DNA from: a virus
DNA length: 64,000 nucleotides
IMG/VR virus record: IMGVR_UViG_3300047564_004575
Coordinates: 1 to 64,000 of that record
Strand: one strand, 5' to 3'
Shown: positions 1 through 7,640 of the stretch, one piece after another
How positions within the stretch are numbered: position 1 is the stretch's first letter
Layout: each line of letters starts with the position of its first letter
Position numbers and translations under genes: made by a program
The notes under the pieces: generated by a model
Databases searched by the model: none
What the model saw: the letters and a program-made list of their open reading frames with translations, nothing else
Told to the model about the DNA's origin: nothing

Positions 1-9
1 GGTTTAGTC

Positions 10-405
10 ATGGCAAGGCAAAAGGTTGATTTAATTGGCGATTTAGCAATTCTCCGGGGGGCAACGTTTGACCTTTGGAAACCGCAACTGTCGGGCGACT
101 GGACTTTGTGGACTCCCAAGGCGGAAATTCGCACCAATTATCTATCGAGTGATGGTGAGCTTAAAGCCGGTTTCGACCATTCTGCTGCTACTTACGATGC
201 TGAGGAAGACTTAACGACGTTTAATCCTTATTTAACCCCCGCCAAAACATTGCTTTTACCGGTCACAAAATATCAGGGAGGTGATTTAGTCCCTAGCGTT
301 AAAAATTGCTTAGTTTGGGATTGGCAGATCGCACTGGGGGGCGTTGTTTATTCCCTTGCCGCTGGATTTGTGCAAGTGCAACCAGAGGTAACAGAAAATG
401 CTTGA
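10..405 (+). CDS. Small Ig-like phage virion-associated protein
   Basis: 131 residues. The pattern is a small beta-rich fold ending in a 'LVWDWQIA...GVVYSLAAGFVQVQPEVTE' style tail. This resembles the short proteins often found beside tail-fibre genes, whose C-terminus reads like YDLEL...G.V..L..G...V..EVT (BppU-like). It probably forms part of the tail tip or baseplate periphery, attaching fibres. It opens a run of eight plus-strand genes with tiny overlaps (the next starts at 398), so it is co-transcribed with the fibre genes. The family match is from memory of the motif; the exact role is inferred. Confidence 0.5.
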   Translation: MARQKVDLIGDLAILRGATFDLWKPQLSGDWTLWTPKAEIRTNYLSSDGELKAGFDHSAATYDAEEDLTTFNPYLTPAKTLLLPVTKYQGGDLVPSVKNCLVWDWQIALGGVVYSLAAGFVQVQPEVTENA

Positions 406-670
406 TTTCCTGACCCCGACCTATACCCGTCTGGCTATTTCCCCAGCTAAAACGGCGATCGCCAATCCTAGTCCTACAGTGAATTTGGTTTTTGATGATT
501 TAAATATCCCCCAATTCCTAACAGACGATTTGGCTATTGACGCACTCGCAGGAAATCAAGCCTATCAATTAATTGTTAGTCGGGTAGTCAAGGTTACGCC
601 TACTGGTTTGACGTCTAATATTTGGGCTAACTTTAGCAAGGCATTTAGTTATATTCGGAGGGCATTCTAA
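398..670 (+). CDS. Hypothetical protein in fibre operon
   Basis: 90 residues; I do not recognise the family. It overlaps the preceding gene by 8 nt and its stop overlaps the next start at 670 by one base (TAATG), which implies translational coupling within the fibre operon. No signal peptide, membrane segment or cysteine motif is visible. It contains a HIP1 core (ggcgatcgcc) near its 5' end. A structural or assembly accessory role is suggested only by position. Confidence 0.55.
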   Translation: MLDFLTPTYTRLAISPAKTAIANPSPTVNLVFDDLNIPQFLTDDLAIDALAGNQAYQLIVSRVVKVTPTGLTSNIWANFSKAFSYIRRAF

Positions 671-1833
671 TGGCTAATTTACAGGCGATCGGGTTTGATG
701 GGGAAACAATAATCCATCTGTTAGCCGATGGGACAGGGACAGACCTTGACCCATTTGTTAGCAAATTTGCGTTAACTGAGGGGACTATAACGGCGATCGC
801 CAATGTAATTCCTGAGTTTGTTTTTGACGGCGATCGGTTAAGGGTTTTGACTGAATTAAGCCAACCCTTAACCCTGACGGAATTAGAGGGAATTACTGTT
901 AACGTCTCCGAACAAAACCCCCTAAGTTTGTCAGGAATCGAGTCCATTCTAACGGAGCTAACATTTCTTGCAGATAGATTAAAGGTTGATGCCAATGTCA
1001 CTTTACCTAATACTTATCCTGTTTCTGGTTCTGTCAATGTTGATAATTTCCCTGCTTCCCAACCCGTAACAGGGAATTTTTATCCTGCTACGCAATCGGT
1101 TAGTTTTGGATCTCTCCCTACGGGTACAAACATTATTGGCGGGATTAGTAACACGTCCTTTGGTGCAAGTCAGTCTGGTAATTGGGCAGTTGGGATTAAC
1201 AACTACAGTGATTTAGCTACGTTGTTAGCTAACACAACTCTTCAAGCGGATGTTTCGGGTAACTTTGAACTTGATAAAACCGGACTTGCGACAGACACAA
1301 ATCAAGCTACGATTAACACGACCCTATTGTCAATTAACAATAATATTCCGACGTTAGAATCGGGTCGAACCCCAGTTGTTTTATCATCAGCTCAGATTAC
1401 AGCGTTAACGCCACCTACGACTGTTACAGCAAATTTGGGCACTATTGCCGGAGTTGCCACCGCAGCTAATCAGTCAACAATTATTGGGCATATTGACGGT
1501 ATTGAATCAGCGTTGGCGGGAACAATTAGAAATAATCCAGTCAATGCCAGTACCCCAACTTTAACTAACGCCGCCAGTAGTGCTACTTCGGTTACGTTAA
1601 TAGCGGCAAATGCTAACAGAAAAACATTGATTATTGTTAATGATTCCACTGCAACGCTTTACTTGAAGTTTGACGCTAGTATCGCCTCAACTACTAGCTA
1701 CTCTCATGTTTTGCCCCCAATAATCAACGGTATCCCCTATGTTTTATCACTTAATGGCAGCGATTACTCAGGGGAAATAAGAGGTATTTGGTCAAGTGCT
1801 AATGGATTTGCACGAATTACGGAGATTGTCTGA
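670..1833 (+). CDS. Tail fibre / virion surface protein with NFPA(T/S)QPV repeats
   Basis: 387 residues. The middle, about residues 110-160, carries the low-complexity 'NVDNFPASQPVTG' type repeat seen in many phage fibre and tail proteins. The C-terminal 70 residues (TLIIVNDSTATLYLKF..., IWSSANGFARITEIV) match a common C-terminal beta-domain of phage surface proteins that ends 'GIW.SANG.ARVTE'. It is likely a structural fibre component. Coupled to the gene before (TAATG) and directly followed by the next start at 1833. Confidence 0.6.
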   Translation: MANLQAIGFDGETIIHLLADGTGTDLDPFVSKFALTEGTITAIANVIPEFVFDGDRLRVLTELSQPLTLTELEGITVNVSEQNPLSLSGIESILTELTFLADRLKVDANVTLPNTYPVSGSVNVDNFPASQPVTGNFYPATQSVSFGSLPTGTNIIGGISNTSFGASQSGNWAVGINNYSDLATLLANTTLQADVSGNFELDKTGLATDTNQATINTTLLSINNNIPTLESGRTPVVLSSAQITALTPPTTVTANLGTIAGVATAANQSTIIGHIDGIESALAGTIRNNPVNASTPTLTNAASSATSVTLIAANANRKTLIIVNDSTATLYLKFDASIASTTSYSHVLPPIINGIPYVLSLNGSDYSGEIRGIWSSANGFARITEIV

Positions 1834-2249
1834 TGACCATTCAAGTTTTTATCCCGCCATCAACTACAAGTGCATCTAGGGATTCAGTAACGCTAGCAAC
1901 TCCCGATTTAGCAGCAAGTCAAACCGTTTTGACGACTGTAACCCTGCCAAAAAGTTGTATTTTGCTGTCCGTATTTTTCACTAAAAAAACATGGCTTAGA
2001 CTTTACAATCGTCAAGACCACGCTATCGCTGATCAGTCACGACTTCGCACCGTAGATCCCAGTTCTGGGAGTGGAGTAATGCTGGAAATTATTAATATAT
2101 TTGATAGCAATTTAATTAGTTTATCTCCCTTAGTTCCTATTAGTAACATGGAAAACACCCCGACTAACACTTATTATCTGAGAGTTACTAATGACAGTAA
2201 CACCACAGGTATTTCTATCACATTTAATTATTTAATAACTGAGGTTTAA
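1833..2249 (+). CDS. Fibre-associated beta-sandwich protein
   Basis: 138 residues, starting in the ATGATG junction of the preceding fibre gene. Motifs such as WLRLYNRQDHAIADQSR, the central glycine-rich stretch and 'TYYLRVTNDS...ISITFNYL' recall a phage surface domain with the pattern RVRLY...ADxxRP...G.LL.....LSPLV...YYL.VTN. It is probably a jelly-roll or carbohydrate-facing module in the fibre complex. It ends one base before the next start. The match is from memory and medium-weak. Confidence 0.5.
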   Translation: MTIQVFIPPSTTSASRDSVTLATPDLAASQTVLTTVTLPKSCILLSVFFTKKTWLRLYNRQDHAIADQSRLRTVDPSSGSGVMLEIINIFDSNLISLSPLVPISNMENTPTNTYYLRVTNDSNTTGISITFNYLITEV

Positions 2250-3137
2250 ATGGTTGCTACAAAAACTCAAGGAAGTTTTAACGGGTCTACGTTAGCCGGG
2301 GCGCAGGCAGGGCTTGCAGAAATGTTCGCCGCCGCTGGTTATCCTACTCCGTTACAAAATTACACCGCAGGAACCCCCTACGAATTAATTTATCAATTTG
2401 ATAACGGCACTGGAACCTACGCAAACTGCTTTCACCGCTTTTCGTTGAGTAGTGCTAATGCGACCACAATTGCTTTTAATAACATTTCAGTTTTAACTAG
2501 TTGGAATACAACCACTAGAACAGGTGCGAACGGATCAACCTTTCCTGCGTGGTCTACTAGCGGAGTTTACACAACTGCCAGCATTTCTTATACAGCTTAT
2601 GCCGACAACAACAATAAGTATGGACTAGTTTTGTTTGTGCCTAATTCAAGCACAAATATTATTTTAGGATTTGGGTTTATAAAAGTAGAATCAAGAATCA
2701 GCGGATTTACTGAAAATATTTGTCCCTCTACGTTTTTACTGTCATTTGTCGGTGGGAATATTGGGGCTGCCATAACTACAGCTTACACCGCTAGTACGGC
2801 ACAATGGACGACGATTGGGTCGGCTGTAAAATTTGGCAATGATGCTAACCCTGTCGATCCTTTTGCTTACAATCCAATTACCTACACGACCCGTAGCCAC
2901 TGGACAGCGGGTACAAAGAGTATTCCGTCTGTGCAATCAACTAATAGCTTGGGTGGGTATAACGTATTTAACCCACTCATTATTAGCAATGCGGGCGCAG
3001 TTATTGGAACTGCGCCAACGGATTTAGTTCAGGGACCGTTAATTGGGACTAACAACCCTGGCGACCGGCTTATTGTGACCCAAGGCGTAGAGGAATATGA
3101 GCATCTAGGAGCCGCGCTATGGGTACGGATGGTGTGA
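2250..3137 (+). CDS. Putative receptor-binding or tail tip protein
   Basis: 295 residues, rich in S, T, N, G and aromatic residues, with no helix-rich region; typical of a virion surface protein. The C-terminal end (GDRLIVTQGVEEYEHLGAALW) resembles the end of phage proteins that form the tail tip or capsid decoration. It starts right after the stop of the preceding gene and ends two bases before the next, so it belongs to the same operon. The function is inferred from composition and context. Confidence 0.5.
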   Translation: MVATKTQGSFNGSTLAGAQAGLAEMFAAAGYPTPLQNYTAGTPYELIYQFDNGTGTYANCFHRFSLSSANATTIAFNNISVLTSWNTTTRTGANGSTFPAWSTSGVYTTASISYTAYADNNNKYGLVLFVPNSSTNIILGFGFIKVESRISGFTENICPSTFLLSFVGGNIGAAITTAYTASTAQWTTIGSAVKFGNDANPVDPFAYNPITYTTRSHWTAGTKSIPSVQSTNSLGGYNVFNPLIISNAGAVIGTAPTDLVQGPLIGTNNPGDRLIVTQGVEEYEHLGAALWVRMV

Positions 3138-3138
3138 T

Positions 3139-3330
3139 ATGGCGAATTTTAATGGTGTTAGTTTAGCGGCAAATATTACCCCCAAAGTTGGCTTTGCTAA
3201 AGCTATGCTTAGCCAAGGGCAAACGCCCTTACTTGCCTTTGTGGCTTCAGTTAAAGTGGGTGATATTTCTGGTGGGTCATCAATTCAATCTCGCCCAACT
3301 TCTGGGCAAATTATACCGAGGAATTTTTGA
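3139..3330 (+). CDS. Small hypothetical protein in fibre operon
   Basis: 63 residues, no recognised family. Starts 2 nt after the preceding gene and overlaps the next start (3327) by 4 nt (ATGA-type junction). The tight packing supports a real gene although the protein is small and has no diagnostic motif. Confidence 0.5.
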   Translation: MANFNGVSLAANITPKVGFAKAMLSQGQTPLLAFVASVKVGDISGGSSIQSRPTSGQIIPRNF

Positions 3331-3896
3331 TGCTAGAAATTGAACTTGATTTTACAGTAGAAGCCTTTTATGGGGAGATTAGCTCTGTTTTTTTAGCGTC
3401 GGAAGTCATCGAAGATCGTTCACCAACTATCAAAAAAATCACGGTAATCACTTCATTTTCTCCCTATGCAGAGGAGGAAATGTTTTTACTTAATGATCCA
3501 GAGGTGACTACTATTGATGCGGTAAAAGCTTATTACGCTAATAGTAGAAACAATGGACTAAGTGAAATTCCTATTATTAGTCTACCAATTATCGAAACGC
3601 CCCCGCCTGATTGGGATGGGCTTTACCAGACGTTGATGGTGTCTAGTGTTTACTATACATTGGTGGGCCTAGGTGAACAAATTGATGCTGTTGATGGTGC
3701 GCTAGATAAAACAATCGACGCAATTCAGTATGGAATATTTAAACCGGATTCTGTTGCTGCCATGCCTGCTTTTCAATCAGCAATTAACTTACTTTTGCTG
3801 AGGCTAACAAATAGCGAACTTGAATTGTCTACTGAACAAATTGCAGAGGTTAGAGGTGTTTTAGACACCAATGGGTTTAATTCTATTCAGTTATAA
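3327..3896 (+). CDS. Hypothetical protein in fibre operon
   Basis: 189 residues, acidic, no recognised family. The N-terminal half is predicted beta (LEIELDFTVEAFYGEI, KKITVITSF), the C-terminal half helical with leucine-rich stretches. Overlaps the small gene before it by 4 nt. It may be a fibre assembly chaperone or a structural accessory; only position supports that. Confidence 0.5.
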   Translation: MMLEIELDFTVEAFYGEISSVFLASEVIEDRSPTIKKITVITSFSPYAEEEMFLLNDPEVTTIDAVKAYYANSRNNGLSEIPIISLPIIETPPPDWDGLYQTLMVSSVYYTLVGLGEQIDAVDGALDKTIDAIQYGIFKPDSVAAMPAFQSAINLLLLRLTNSELELSTEQIAEVRGVLDTNGFNSIQL

Positions 3897-3929
3897 TATA
3901 ACTGTAGGCTTACACGAGGTTTATTTTTT

Positions 3930-4391
3930 ATGACTATTTCCAACGCTGAAAAATTCGGACTTAATCGCATGATTGCCGGTTATATCCAGATGCAAAAACA
4001 ACTCCCCAAATTTGTCGATATTACAGAAGAGATGGCCGCGCTAGGCGCTGAAATCGAAGCATTGAAACCCCTGCTACCCGTTAAAGGTGAAGTTTTGTAC
4101 GCTGAGGGCGATCGTGATGAAATTACCACTCAACAAATCAAGGTGGGGACTTTTGTAAACGCCATTAGTGGCAGCAATATGTTTAAAGTCCCCAATGTCC
4201 CCCGCAACTTTGCTAATGGCATCCGTGAGGTGTTGTCTGGGTCGCTGAAATTTAACGCTTTTGGGGAAGAAGGAGATATCCAACTAACAAAAATTGGTGA
4301 AGCTTTAAAAGCGTTAGCGATGAAATTGATTACTAATTGTGGCGATCAAGAAGTAATTGATTTTTACGTTAACCTGGACGCAAAGCTATAG
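3930..4391 (+). CDS. Hypothetical protein, last gene of fibre operon
   Basis: 153 residues, mixed alpha/beta, no family recognised. An N-terminal helix (AEKFGLNRMIAGYIQMQKQL) is followed by an acidic middle and a charged C-terminus. A 33 nt gap separates it from the preceding gene and it is followed within 30 nt by a strong terminator hairpin, so it closes the operon. It may be virion-associated by context. Confidence 0.5.
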   Translation: MTISNAEKFGLNRMIAGYIQMQKQLPKFVDITEEMAALGAEIEALKPLLPVKGEVLYAEGDRDEITTQQIKVGTFVNAISGSNMFKVPNVPRNFANGIREVLSGSLKFNAFGEEGDIQLTKIGEALKALAMKLITNCGDQEVIDFYVNLDAKL

Positions 4392-4417
4392 ATTATTTTA
4401 GCTCTTAGTCTTTCATT

Positions 4418-4446
4418 AACCGGAGATATTATTCTCCGGTTTTTTG
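4418..4446 (+). terminator. Rho-independent terminator of fibre operon
   Basis: A 9-bp stem AACCGGAGA / TCTCCGGTT with a 6-nt loop, followed by a T run. It lies just after the stop at 4391. On the opposite strand it overlaps the 3' end of a small minus-strand gene. Confidence 0.85.
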
Positions 4447-4602
4447 CGAATCTCTCACCATATAACCTGCGATCGCCCCTACCGCTACTTTAACAACATC
4501 ACCGGCAATAGAGACTGACTCGGCATTTTGCCACGGTTGACTACTCAACCAAATGATTAAAACAGCAACAATTAAAACTATAGGAACATAATCACGAAAC
4601 AT
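4429..4602 (-). CDS. Small membrane protein, possible holin-like
   Basis: 57 residues. Residues about 5-20 (YVPIVLIVAVLIIWL) form one strong membrane segment, followed by a short linker and a second mildly hydrophobic stretch (VVKVAVGAIAGYMV), then a charged tail. This layout fits a small phage membrane protein; a holin role is possible, especially with the NlpC/P60 peptidase nearby, but nothing proves it. No clear Shine-Dalgarno is seen upstream. Divergent from the nuclease gene at 4645. Confidence 0.5.
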   Translation of the reverse strand: MFRDYVPIVLIVAVLIIWLSSQPWQNAESVSIAGDVVKVAVGAIAGYMVRDSQKTGE

Positions 4603-4644
4603 TTTTAAAATACAGTTATTATTTGTATCTTAGGCAAACAAACA

Positions 4645-5277
4645 ATGGTCATTAACTTACAGCGTCGAGATGCCAGTCATAGCTACGTAGAAGGCAAGCG
4701 ATATCACGTTACACCTATCGGGGAATTACCGGGCGTTACAACCATTTTAAGCGTCACCAATGGGCATAGTTTTAAACAATGGCGTGATAATAATCCCGAA
4801 GAATCTCAACGCTGTTTAAATCGTGGTTTAGCATTGCATGATGCGTGTGAGCGTTACTTTGATTATTTGAAAATGCCCGCGTCATCAAAATTATTTAACA
4901 AGCTTTACAAAGATATTTTGAAAGACGTTCAATGTGTCGTAACAGAGCATCAAGTTTATTCCCGTCTAGGCTTTTCAGGTAGTTTAGATTGCTTAGGTTA
5001 TTGGCATAATCAGTTAACTTTATTTGATTGGAAAACATCAACTAAACGCAAAACACCCAGTCAAGTTGTAGATTATCTTTTGCAAGTTTCTGCCTATGCC
5101 TATGCCCTTAATGAATTAGATGGCATTACAGTCAATAAGGCAGCGGTGGTTATAATCTCAGAAGAGTTAGAACGCTGTCAATTGTTTGAATTGAATGGTG
5201 ATTTAATTAATACTTACTTTGCAGAATTTGAGAAACGCTTAAAATGGTTTCAATCACGAACGGCGATCGCATCTTAA
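4645..5277 (+). CDS. PD-(D/E)XK exonuclease (RecB/Cas4/MGME1-like)
   Basis: 210 residues. The RecB-like nuclease motifs appear in order: RGLALHDACE (motif I, histidine and acidic residue, near residue 60), GFSGSLDCLG (motif II, aspartate, near 115), LFDWKTS (motif III, D-x-K, near 130) and QVSAYAYAL (QxxxY, near 150). The protein probably degrades or processes DNA ends in replication or recombination. The upstream gap has a leader ending ...GGCAAACAAACAATG, like other promoters of this phage. The gene overlaps the next start (5244) by 34 nt. Confidence 0.75.
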   Translation: MVINLQRRDASHSYVEGKRYHVTPIGELPGVTTILSVTNGHSFKQWRDNNPEESQRCLNRGLALHDACERYFDYLKMPASSKLFNKLYKDILKDVQCVVTEHQVYSRLGFSGSLDCLGYWHNQLTLFDWKTSTKRKTPSQVVDYLLQVSAYAYALNELDGITVNKAAVVIISEELERCQLFELNGDLINTYFAEFEKRLKWFQSRTAIAS

Positions 5278-5666
5278 CATCCGCTAGACAATGGATAGGT
5301 ACACCATGGCGACATAATCAAAAATGCAAGGGTCACGGTGTCGATTGCGTTCGATTCATTGAAGCTGTGTTTAAAGACGATTTGGGTTATCAATTTGGCA
5401 ATATTGATAAGTATGCTAGAATACCCGAAGATGATGCCTTGCTGATGTTCCTTGAAGATAATGGTTTGCTTAAACAAATCCCCTTAACTGATATTCAGTC
5501 AGGGGATCTTTTGTTATTTAGACTAGGTGAAATCCCTTACCATTTAGGTATTAGCAATGGGACTGGAATGATTCACGCTGATAGTAATCATGGTGTTATT
5601 GAGGTTGACAGTTTAGGACGGATGGAAAAACGATTAATTGCTAGTTTTCAAGTAATCCATAATTAA
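5244..5666 (+). CDS. NlpC/P60-family cell wall peptidase (tail tip type)
   Basis: 140 residues. The fold signature is GVDCVRFIEAVF (catalytic cysteine, near residue 34), followed by a D-x-QSGDLLLF strand and HLGI (catalytic histidine, near 94), then the polar residue region (MIHADSN). This matches the C40 peptidases that siphophages and gene transfer agents carry beside tail-tip genes to open peptidoglycan during entry. Here it sits away from the other tail-tip genes (55.8-61.7 kb). It overlaps the nuclease gene and converges with the zinc-finger gene. Confidence 0.75.
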   Translation: MVSITNGDRILTSARQWIGTPWRHNQKCKGHGVDCVRFIEAVFKDDLGYQFGNIDKYARIPEDDALLMFLEDNGLLKQIPLTDIQSGDLLLFRLGEIPYHLGISNGTGMIHADSNHGVIEVDSLGRMEKRLIASFQVIHN

Positions 5667-6089
5667 TTGATTGACCAGTTTTGATTGGCTAATGCCCTGA
5701 GTTTTAGCCGTTGATTCCAACAACTCAATAGCTTCACCCGTTAGGGTAAAACTTTTATTAGAAGTTAGATTCTCTGGCTTTGTTTGACGATTAAATCGTT
5801 GTCTACAAATGCGACAATTAACTTTTTCAATGTCATCACTAAATAAAGGACTAACGGCACGTTTGGCGGCGGGGCAAAAGTCAGGGGCTAAAGAATAATG
5901 AATAGGATTATCTATTTTTTCGTCATCAACAACCCCATCTAATCCATAGCCCTTACCACAATTGACACATTTTACCCGTTGTCTACCGGCTCTATCAGTG
6001 CCCTTTTTAATGTATTTAGTCTCGCCACAATGGGGACAAGTCATCTCGTATGCCTCCGATATATTATCTATATCATAGGGCAAATTCAC
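5634..6089 (-). CDS. Zinc-finger plus ribbon-helix-helix DNA-binding protein
   Basis: 151 residues. An N-terminal CPHCG...CVNCGK ribbon with the 'G..R.G.QR..C..CG' pattern resembles the InsA-type zinc finger of IS1 transposases. A second Cys pair (CRICRQRF) lies mid-protein. The C-terminal 40 residues (SFTLTGEAIELLES..., SQSKLVNQLIMDYLK) look like a ribbon-helix-helix domain. It is probably a transcription regulator. An internal ATG at MTCPHCG is an alternative start. It is 4-nt coupled to the upstream zinc-finger gene and overlaps the NlpC gene 3' end by 33 nt. Confidence 0.6.
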   Translation of the reverse strand: MNLPYDIDNISEAYEMTCPHCGETKYIKKGTDRAGRQRVKCVNCGKGYGLDGVVDDEKIDNPIHYSLAPDFCPAAKRAVSPLFSDDIEKVNCRICRQRFNRQTKPENLTSNKSFTLTGEAIELLESTAKTQGISQSKLVNQLIMDYLKTSN

Positions 6090-6307
6090 ATACCCATCCC
6101 CTTTTTAAGTTGTCTTGACCGTCTCTTACGCTCTATTGCATCCATAGGGCGATCGCCAATAGGCTTCCTCCCTTTCTTTTGGCGACCTGGAGTAAAGGTC
6201 TTTTTACAGGATTGTGAATGGCAGATATAACGGATATTGCCACTTTTGAGATGCTCATGAATGCCAGTGCTAGACCCGCACGTAGGACATGGTGGGTTAT
6301 TGTTCAT
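6086..6307 (-). CDS. Small zinc-finger protein (InsA-like)
   Basis: 73 residues with CPTCGSS...YICHSQSCKKTFTPGR, a four-cysteine ribbon of the type at the start of IS1-family transposition proteins, and a strongly basic C-terminus. No transposase follows, so this is a free-standing DNA-binding module. It is the first gene of a two-gene minus-strand unit and overlaps the next gene by 4 nt. Its start lies just after the motif AGTTAAGCAAATG, a leader sequence shared with other genes of this phage. Confidence 0.55.
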   Translation of the reverse strand: MNNNPPCPTCGSSTGIHEHLKSGNIRYICHSQSCKKTFTPGRQKKGRKPIGDRPMDAIERKRRSRQLKKGMGM

Positions 6308-6396
6308 TTGCTTAACTTTAATATTTTGACATATTATAGCACTGTATATTGTGCTTGTCTGCTAAGATAATATGAGTTAAGCAATCTTTGAACATT
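6308..6396. promoter_or_regulatory. Divergent promoter region
   Basis: On the minus strand, TATAAT precedes AGTTAAGCAAATG, the start of the zinc-finger gene. On the plus strand, GCTAAGATAATAT then AGTTAAGCAATC leads to the gene at 6397. The shared AGTTAAGCAA just after each -10 also occurs at other phage promoters (12.1 and 63.6 kb). Confidence 0.5.
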
Positions 6397-6594
6397 ATGC
6401 CAAATCACACCACCTACGTTTTGGATGCCGTTGATACGATGACAGAAGCTGCCGATATGGGAGTTAGTCCAGAGTCAAAAGCAATACTTAAGAGCATCCG
6501 TAAAACCTATAAAAGTGATGTCGTTACCGATGCCTACGAACTCCTATCGGAACCTGTAAGAGCGATTCTCCATAAAATCATGGAGAGTAAATAG
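6397..6594 (+). CDS. Small hypothetical protein
   Basis: 65 residues from the ATG at 6397; an in-frame TTG at 6388 is less likely. Mostly helical (VDTMTEAADMGV, SKAILKSIRKTY, VRAILHKIMESK), no recognised family. It begins a plus-strand run with two repeat-HTH genes; its end (GGAGAG) supplies a Shine-Dalgarno for the gene at 6596. Confidence 0.5.
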   Translation: MPNHTTYVLDAVDTMTEAADMGVSPESKAILKSIRKTYKSDVVTDAYELLSEPVRAILHKIMESK

Positions 6595-6595
6595 T

Positions 6596-7264
6596 ATGGG
6601 ATGGAATCATGAAGAAACTGAATTGCTAAAGTCATTGGCGGGAAAAGTCCCTACTGATGATATTGCGAGGCAATTAAATCGAACCTATAGTTCTGTCATC
6701 CATAAAGCATCTTCCTTAAAAGTTAGTTTGTTAATTCCTGTTAGTTGGACTAACGAAGAATTAGATGTCTTAAGAGAGTTAGCCGGTACGTGTACAGCGA
6801 AACAGATTGGTGAACAGATTGGCAAAAATGCCAATGCTGTCAGGGTACAGGCTAGCAAAATAAAGATTAGTTTAAAGCGTCCTTTTTGGACTGATGATGA
6901 ACTAATGCAATTAGAACTATGGGCGGGGGAATTACCGCCTGAAGTAATCGCCCATAGACTTAATAAAAAAGTCCCCACAGTTAGACAGCAAGCCTATCGC
7001 ATGGGGTTATCTTTACGATTGGAGGTCGATTATTTTGACATTAAGACTCTCAGTGAATTAATAGGAGTAGGACGGTTTGTAATCACTAAATGGGTACAAG
7101 ACGGCAAGCTATCAGCCTATCGAACATCTATTAGCAAAAAATCAATCCATCGCATTACCAGACGACAATTTACTAACTTTTATCGTAAATACAAAAACCA
7201 CATCCCAGCATTACAATCCATTGACCCCGAACGATTGGAGTATGTTTTGAATGAGAAAAATTAA
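6596..7264 (+). CDS. Repeat-HTH (Myb/GcrA-like) DNA-binding protein
   Basis: 222 residues. Three tandem 45-residue units, each with a W..EE...L..LAG..P...IA..L.....V...A...  pattern (from about residues 3, 49 and 95), resemble Myb/SANT-like helix-turn-helix repeats. A C-terminal domain follows (FDIKTLSELIGVGRFVITKWV) resembling a MerR/excisionase-type helix-turn-helix. Likely a phage DNA-binding regulator. It overlaps the next gene, which has one such repeat and the same C-terminal module, so the two are probably paralogues. Confidence 0.6.
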   Translation: MGWNHEETELLKSLAGKVPTDDIARQLNRTYSSVIHKASSLKVSLLIPVSWTNEELDVLRELAGTCTAKQIGEQIGKNANAVRVQASKIKISLKRPFWTDDELMQLELWAGELPPEVIAHRLNKKVPTVRQQAYRMGLSLRLEVDYFDIKTLSELIGVGRFVITKWVQDGKLSAYRTSISKKSIHRITRRQFTNFYRKYKNHIPALQSIDPERLEYVLNEKN

Positions 7265-7640
7265 TCGACGGTGGACACAGGAAGAAACTCTATTGTTAGA
7301 ACTTTGGGCTGGGGAAGTACCTACAGAATTAATCGCCAAAAGATTACAGAGAACCAAACAATCTGTCACTGGCAAAGCCGTCTGTATGGGTATTAAACTA
7401 AAGCCCGAAAGTAACAATTTCTCCCTTTGCACATTAGCCAGGTTGATAGGGTGTGATCATGGCGCTTTTAGTTATTGGTTAAAGAAAGGGGAATTAATCG
7501 GACGTAAAACATCTAAAGGTCGTAGCGGGGGTACTTACCGTGTTAAACGTGAAAACTTTAAGCAGTTCTACTTAAGTCACCCCAGGTTAAGCATTTTTAA
7601 AGGCGTTGACCCAGATGTTATCAAATACTTAATTGGCTGA
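7251..7640 (+). CDS. Single-repeat HTH paralogue of the preceding gene
   Basis: 129 residues. One repeat unit (RRWTQEETLLLELWAGEVP..LIAKRL) then a C-terminal excisionase-like domain (FSLCTLARLIGCDHGAFSYWLKKGEL) that ends SIFKGVDPDVIKYLIG, parallel to the end of the neighbour (ALQSIDPERLEYVLN). It has lost, or never gained, two repeats. Overlaps the preceding gene by 14 nt and converges on PhoH with a 12-nt 3' overlap. Confidence 0.6.
   Translation: MRKINRRWTQEETLLLELWAGEVPTELIAKRLQRTKQSVTGKAVCMGIKLKPESNNFSLCTLARLIGCDHGAFSYWLKKGELIGRKTSKGRSGGTYRVKRENFKQFYLSHPRLSIFKGVDPDVIKYLIG

Noticed and set aside
5634-6307. Insertion sequence IS1
   Set aside because: Only InsA-like zinc ribbons; no InsB/transposase and no terminal inverted repeats found.
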